This document shows positions 6,891-9,415 of a stretch of 9,415 nucleotides of DNA, piece by piece (within the stretch, counting starts at the first letter, position 1; the number at the start of each line of letters is the position of its first letter). Source of the DNA: DATGMB01 sp035293845 (lineage in GTDB: Bacteria > Acidobacteriota > Terriglobia > Bryobacterales > Bryobacteraceae). The notes under the pieces were generated by a model. It had not been told where the DNA came from. It worked only from the letters and a program-made list of their open reading frames with translations, and made no database searches. A program made the position numbers and the translations under genes. Location of the stretch: the NCBI GenBank assembly GCA_035293845.1, contig DATGMB010000085.1, positions 1 through 9,415 of the forward strand, written 5' to 3'.

Positions 6891-7490
6891 ATGTTCCTGA
6901 AGATCCTCGCGCACCCGGTATTTCCGAACCTGAACTTTCACATGCCCATGATCGTCGACCTCCGTAATCCGCTGATCATGCTGACCGGCGAGAACGGATC
7001 GGGGAAATCGACGCTACTGCACTCCATCCACATCGCGCTGCGCGGCGAGCAGAGCGAGGGCTACATCTACCGGCTGGAAAAGGGCAGCGTCGAGCCGGGC
7101 CGCAGCTATCTTTTCGATGCCGAGCAGCACAACCCGCGCACCCAACTGGAGCTGTTCAAAGAGCAGCCGGAAATGCTCGAATTCCTCCGGATGGCGAGCC
7201 ACGGGCAGGTGATGCTGTCGCTCTTCCGCGAAACCTTCCCCAAGCTGCCGGAAGGCACGGTGCTGCTGCTCGACGAGCCGGAGATGGCGCTCTCCGTCTC
7301 CAACCAGCGGCGCATCCTGAAAATGCTCAAGGAACTGGTCGACCAGAAGCGCTTCCGCATCGTCTGCGCCACGCATTCGCCGGTGCTGATCGAGGATGCC
7401 GAGACCTACGTGATCGATCTCGACCGCCACATCAACCGCAACGTGCCGTCGGCGGATCTGGGGGTGCAGGGAGCGAGCACGATCCAATGA
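6891..7490 (+). CDS. Small predicted ATPase (ABC-type fold, COG3910-like)
   Basis: Protein of 199 residues from ATG 6891; GTG 6882 is an alternative that adds only MVF. Walker A is GENGSGKST (33-41). SHGQVMLSLF (103-112) sits where ABC-type ATPases carry the signature motif. Walker B with the catalytic Glu is VLLLDEPE (124-131), and a switch His follows in ATHSP (160-164). This order, and the SHG-x-x-x-LSLF form, resemble the short stand-alone predicted ATPases I recall as COG3910, though this one is compact, with little between Walker A and the signature. There is no membrane segment, so it is not itself a transporter. Members of this fold bind and hydrolyse ATP as head-to-tail dimers; the substrate is unknown. 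It starts 22 nt after the M56 gene and overlaps the next gene by 4 nt (ATGA), so the two products are probably made together. The ATPase call is firm, the role open. Confidence 0.85.
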   Translation: MFLKILAHPVFPNLNFHMPMIVDLRNPLIMLTGENGSGKSTLLHSIHIALRGEQSEGYIYRLEKGSVEPGRSYLFDAEQHNPRTQLELFKEQPEMLEFLRMASHGQVMLSLFRETFPKLPEGTVLLLDEPEMALSVSNQRRILKMLKELVDQKRFRIVCATHSPVLIEDAETYVIDLDRHINRNVPSADLGVQGASTIQ

Positions 7491-7705
7491 GCTGCTGCCC
7501 GGAAATGGAGCGGCTGATGGATCGGGATCTCGCCCGGCAGGCGCAGCCGCACCAGCTTACCAACGGGACGATCATCACCGAGATCGATACCGAGTATTTC
7601 CTCGTATTCGGCGAGGAGCGCCACCGGTTCGTCGGGATGCACTACTGCCCGTTCTGCGGGCGCGCGCTTTCCCGCGAGATGTGGAACCGCGAAAAGAAGA
7701 AATGA
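7487..7705 (+). CDS. Small CC/CPFCG protein, probable zinc binder
   Basis: A 72-residue protein whose ATG overlaps the stop of the ATPase gene (ATGA), with AGGGAG (7468-7473) 13 nt upstream. It begins MSCCPEMERLM and ends near YCPFCGRALSREMW. The two cysteines at 3-4 and the CPFC pair at 54-57 could together bind one zinc ion. The CC..M start and CP.CG end resemble small uncharacterised proteins of the DUF6980 kind as I remember them, but I cannot confirm membership. The middle (GTIITEIDTEYFLVFGEERH) looks like a few beta strands. There is no signal peptide. Tight coupling to the ATPase suggests a shared job; none is known. The clear motifs at both ends and the overlap argue that this is a real gene. 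Confidence 0.75.
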   Translation: MSCCPEMERLMDRDLARQAQPHQLTNGTIITEIDTEYFLVFGEERHRFVGMHYCPFCGRALSREMWNREKKK

Positions 7706-7709
7706 AGCG

Positions 7710-8933
7710 CTATTTCGCCTTCTCGATCTCCACCGCGAACGCGTAGGTCGGCCCGAGCATGTTCGAGCGAAACACGACCCACTTCTCATCCGGCGAGAAG
7801 CTGACGTTCGGCTCCAGATGGTAGTTGTGCTTCGCCATATTCACCAGCCGCTCGGAGCGGAAGACGCCGGGGCGGATGAACGAGGGCTCGATCAGCCCGT
7901 CGCGGTTCGGGATCGGCTCGGCGCGGAACAGGTAGATCCACTGCCCGTCCTTGGCGTGCGCCACCTGGCCGGGGTCGCCGCCATCGCCGCAGAAGAGCTT
8001 GCCGTCGCGCGTGACGTTGAAGTGGATCGACCACTCGTCGCGCTGCAGATGGTACCAGGTGCGCTCGCCGGTCTCGACGTTGTAGCCTGCGAGCCAGAAG
8101 ACTTCGCCGCGCGGTGTCTGCAGGTCGTACCAGATGGTCTTGCCGTCGTGGCTCCAGAATTCGTGCCCCGCGATCTCCATCGCCATCGTGCGGGTGTGGA
8201 CCTTCGTCAGGTGCGTGCCGTCCGTGCGGATGGTCCAGATGCGGTCGACTTTGTGCCACGGCCCTTCGTGGCAGAACATGAGTAGCGTGGGGTCAGTCGG
8301 GGAGAACTCGAGGTGGTTGAGCCAGTCGGTGGCGCGGTGGATGACCTTGGTTTCGCCGGTGCGCGCATCAATGGTGAATAGGGCCATCGGGATGTGCGCG
8401 GCGAGCCGGCGCTCCATCATCGCGCCCTTGCTTTCCGGCTGGTTGAGCCGCTGCGGCTGATCCTGCGGGCCGGGGTTGTAGGCCTGCGCGGGAGTGGGCT
8501 GCGTTTCCTCGTAGGTCCCGGCGAGCAGCGTTTCGTCGGCGTTTACGGTGGCGATCGAGCCGTGCGGCGGCAGCTTCGCGATCTCGCGCGTCATCAGCTT
8601 GTCGACGTCGGTCGCGTACACCGAGCCTGCTCGCGTGTAGTACACGTTCTGTGTTTTGCGGCCCGTGACGATGATGCGGATGCCGCGCCCGGCCACCACC
8701 GGATGCGCGGCCAACGTCTTGAGGTTGAGCGCGGAGATGCCGCCGGGTGTGGTGTAGACCATCTCCTGCCCGTCGGCCGTGTAGCCGTTCTGGTTGAAGT
8801 AGAGGCTCGCCGAGCCGGGTTCGTCGGTAAGGCGGATCACGCGGTGCCCGGTATCGGGATCGATCCACGACTTCGGCGGGGCTTGCGCCGCGAGCGGAGT
8901 CAGAGCGGCGAGCAGGCAGAGGAACGGCTTCAT
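7710..8933 (-). CDS. Secreted oligogalacturonate lyase-like beta-propeller (PL22 type)
   Basis: Protein of 407 residues with a clear signal peptide (MKPFLCLLAALTPLAAQ, likely cut before APPKSW), so it acts in the periplasm or outside. I choose ATG at 8933 over the in-frame ATG at 8957 because the signal peptide starts there and the upstream codons lie in a repeat. It resembles oligogalacturonate lyases, seven-bladed propellers that split unsaturated or short pectin fragments by beta-elimination: WIDPDTGHRVIRLT (23-36), SLYFNQNGYTADG (43-55), NHLEFSPTDP (206-215), FCHEGPWHKVDRIW (220-233), GHEFWSHDG (256-264) and WSIHFNVTRDGKL (301-313). H257 matches the catalytic His region and H304 a metal-binding His, as I recall the family. 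The last metal motif, HPH in characterised enzymes, reads EPN here, so true lyase activity is uncertain. The gene is convergent with the zinc-binding-protein gene, 4 nt apart, with no evident terminator between them. Confidence 0.75.
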   Translation of the reverse strand: MKPFLCLLAALTPLAAQAPPKSWIDPDTGHRVIRLTDEPGSASLYFNQNGYTADGQEMVYTTPGGISALNLKTLAAHPVVAGRGIRIIVTGRKTQNVYYTRAGSVYATDVDKLMTREIAKLPPHGSIATVNADETLLAGTYEETQPTPAQAYNPGPQDQPQRLNQPESKGAMMERRLAAHIPMALFTIDARTGETKVIHRATDWLNHLEFSPTDPTLLMFCHEGPWHKVDRIWTIRTDGTHLTKVHTRTMAMEIAGHEFWSHDGKTIWYDLQTPRGEVFWLAGYNVETGERTWYHLQRDEWSIHFNVTRDGKLFCGDGGDPGQVAHAKDGQWIYLFRAEPIPNRDGLIEPSFIRPGVFRSERLVNMAKHNYHLEPNVSFSPDEKWVVFRSNMLGPTYAFAVEIEKAK

Positions 8934-8940
8934 AAGTGTG

Positions 8941-8946
8941 ATTGTA
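8941..8946 (-). promoter_or_regulatory. Predicted -10 (TACAAT) of the propeller gene
   Basis: On the minus strand TACAAT, five of six matches to the consensus, ends 7 nt before the ATG at 8933. Transcription would start at or within a base or two of the start codon, suggesting leaderless mRNA. This agrees with the lack of a Shine-Dalgarno sequence there. No clear -35 is visible; the expected place falls in the tandem repeat. Confidence 0.45.
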
Positions 8947-8949
8947 TCT

Positions 8950-8969
8950 GCGTTCATCGGCGTTCATCG
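8950..8969. repeat. Two tandem copies of a 10-bp unit, possible dispersed repeat
   Basis: The unit GCGTTCATCG occurs twice in direct succession (8950-8959 and 8960-8969). It is preceded by ATCT (8946-8949) and followed by GCGGC. Strings of the type ATCTGCGTTCATC-GCGG recur between genes in many unrelated bacterial genomes in my recollection, so this may be one instance of a dispersed intergenic repeat. It lies between the divergent starts of the propeller and second repressor genes. Confidence 0.6.
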
Positions 8970-8986
8970 GCGGCCGCAAATAACCC

Positions 8987-9015
8987 TTGACACCGGCCGC
9001 CGCGTGCGCTACATT
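8987..9015 (+). promoter_or_regulatory. Predicted promoter of the second BlaI-family gene
   Basis: TTGACA (8987-8992) and TACATT (9010-9015; four of six matches) are separated by exactly 17 nt. The predicted start point is near 9022, only about 7 nt before ATG 9029, so the mRNA would be almost leaderless. The 11-mer CCCTTGACACC around the -35 is identical to that of the first BlaI promoter. Confidence 0.7.
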
Positions 9016-9038
9016 TCGTAGCGCTACAATGTTTAGCG
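9006..9038. promoter_or_regulatory. Two overlapping dyads, probable operator of the second BlaI-family gene
   Basis: The first dyad has perfect 7-bp arms GCGCTAC (9006-9012) and GTAGCGC (9018-9024) with 5 nt between. The second has CGCTA (9022-9026) and TAGCG (9034-9038) with 7 nt between. They cover the -10, the predicted start point and the first codons. The CTAC/GTAG half-sites resemble the TACA/TGTA core of known BlaI/MecI operators. The arms differ from those of the first operator beyond the shared TAGC, so the two repressors may recognise different sites. Confidence 0.6.
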
Positions 9039-9415
9039 GAAACCGATCCCGAAAAGCTCTGAGCCAGCTGGAACAGCTCGTCATGGAAGTGATCTGGCGC
9101 CGCCGGGCGGCGACCTCGGAAGAGGTGCGCGGGGAACTGGCCGAGCGCCATCCCATGAAGGAATCGACCGCCCGCACCATCCTGAAGCGGCTCGAGGAGA
9201 AGGGCTACGTGCGCCATCGCGTCGAGGGCCGCACCAATGTGTACAGCGGCATCGATGCGCCGCAGAGTGTCGCGGCCAAGGCGGTGCGGCAGATCATCGA
9301 GCGCTTCTGCGGCGGCTCGGTGGAGCAGTTGCTGGTCGGGATGGTGAACGACGACGTTGTGGATGAGCGCGAATTGCAGCGTCTGGCGCAGCGCATCGCG
9401 AAGCGGAAGGACCGC
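9029..9415 (+). CDS. Second BlaI/MecI-family repressor (3' end outside window)
   Basis: From ATG 9029 the frame stays open to the last base, giving 129 residues with no stop. The first repressor is 127 residues, so only a few codons should be missing. The sequence starts MFSGNRSRKALSQLEQLVME. The winged helix spans about 9-75, with the recognition helix in MKESTARTILKRLEEKGYV (43-61) and the wing strand TNVYSG (69-74). The dimerisation region includes ERFCGGSVEQLL (91-102), matching FFGGSPEQ of the first repressor. There is no Shine-Dalgarno sequence; the predicted transcript starts only about 7 nt upstream, so initiation may be leaderless. The only upstream in-frame start-type codon before the stop at 8981 is a TTG inside the -35 box. 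In this family a sensor protease gene often follows, so one may lie beyond the right edge. The family call is firm; the targets are unknown. Confidence 0.9.
   Translation, partial: MFSGNRSRKALSQLEQLVMEVIWRRRAATSEEVRGELAERHPMKESTARTILKRLEEKGYVRHRVEGRTNVYSGIDAPQSVAAKAVRQIIERFCGGSVEQLLVGMVNDDVVDERELQRLAQRIAKRKDR

Noticed and set aside
7689..7725. Hairpin terminator between the convergent genes
   Set aside because: Only short arms such as GCGAAA/TTTCGC with an 18-nt loop can be drawn, all within coding sequence and without a T-run; not convincing.
8955..8957. Upstream ATG at 8957 as the start of the propeller gene
   Set aside because: It would add eight residues ahead of a well-formed signal peptide, from codons in the tandem repeat and upstream of the predicted -10.
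1..9415. tRNA or rRNA genes, CRISPR arrays, transposases, phage genes
   Set aside because: Looked for on both strands; no cloverleaf-like segment, regular spacer-repeat pattern, transposase motif or terminal inverted repeat was recognised.

Overview
The window is GC-rich (roughly two-thirds G+C by eye) and reads as chromosomal DNA from an acidobacterium, most likely of the Solibacter/Bryobacterales type. This inference rests on gene content: an Oar-like TonB-dependent receptor with a C-terminal Phe, BlaI/M56 regulators carrying TonB C-terminal domains, a protein with the N-terminal pattern NRRNAQKSTGPRT, and a secreted oligogalacturonate-lyase-like beta-propeller. No RNA gene, insertion sequence or CRISPR array was seen.

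Layout, left to right. (1) 1-2508 (+) is the 3' part of a large outer-membrane TonB-dependent receptor; its plug and N-terminus lie outside the window. (2) 2509-2818 is non-coding and holds one GC-rich hairpin. (3) 2819-3556 (+) encodes a 245-residue protein of unknown function with a disordered Pro/Glu-rich tail. (4) 3582-6868 (+) is a compact three-gene regulatory operon: a BlaI/MecI-type repressor, a free periplasmic TPR-TonB_C protein, and a membrane M56 (BlaR1-like) metalloprotease. The outer part of the protease is also TPR-TonB_C and is a collinear paralogue of the free protein. A promoter with a perfect 21-bp palindrome over its predicted start point precedes the operon. (5) 6891-7705 (+) encodes a small predicted ATPase overlapping by 4 nt with a 72-residue CC/CPFCG protein. 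(6) 7710-8933 (-) is a convergent secreted beta-propeller of the oligogalacturonate lyase (PL22) type. (7) 8934-9028 is a divergent intergenic region with a 10-bp tandem repeat, a promoter and two overlapping dyads. (8) 9029 to the right edge (+) is a second BlaI-family repressor that runs off the window.

How the genes may work together (inference): the first repressor probably shuts off its own operon through the palindrome. The M56 protease, a four-helix membrane protein with HELAH and a downstream Glu at BlaR1 spacing, would inactivate the repressor when its periplasmic TPR-TonB_C part detects something. That part replaces the penicillin-binding sensor of classical BlaR1, so the signal is probably not a beta-lactam bound by acylation. 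The free copy of the same module, encoded between repressor and protease, could compete with, assist or load the sensor. The second repressor has a similar promoter plan and may head a second circuit beyond the right edge.
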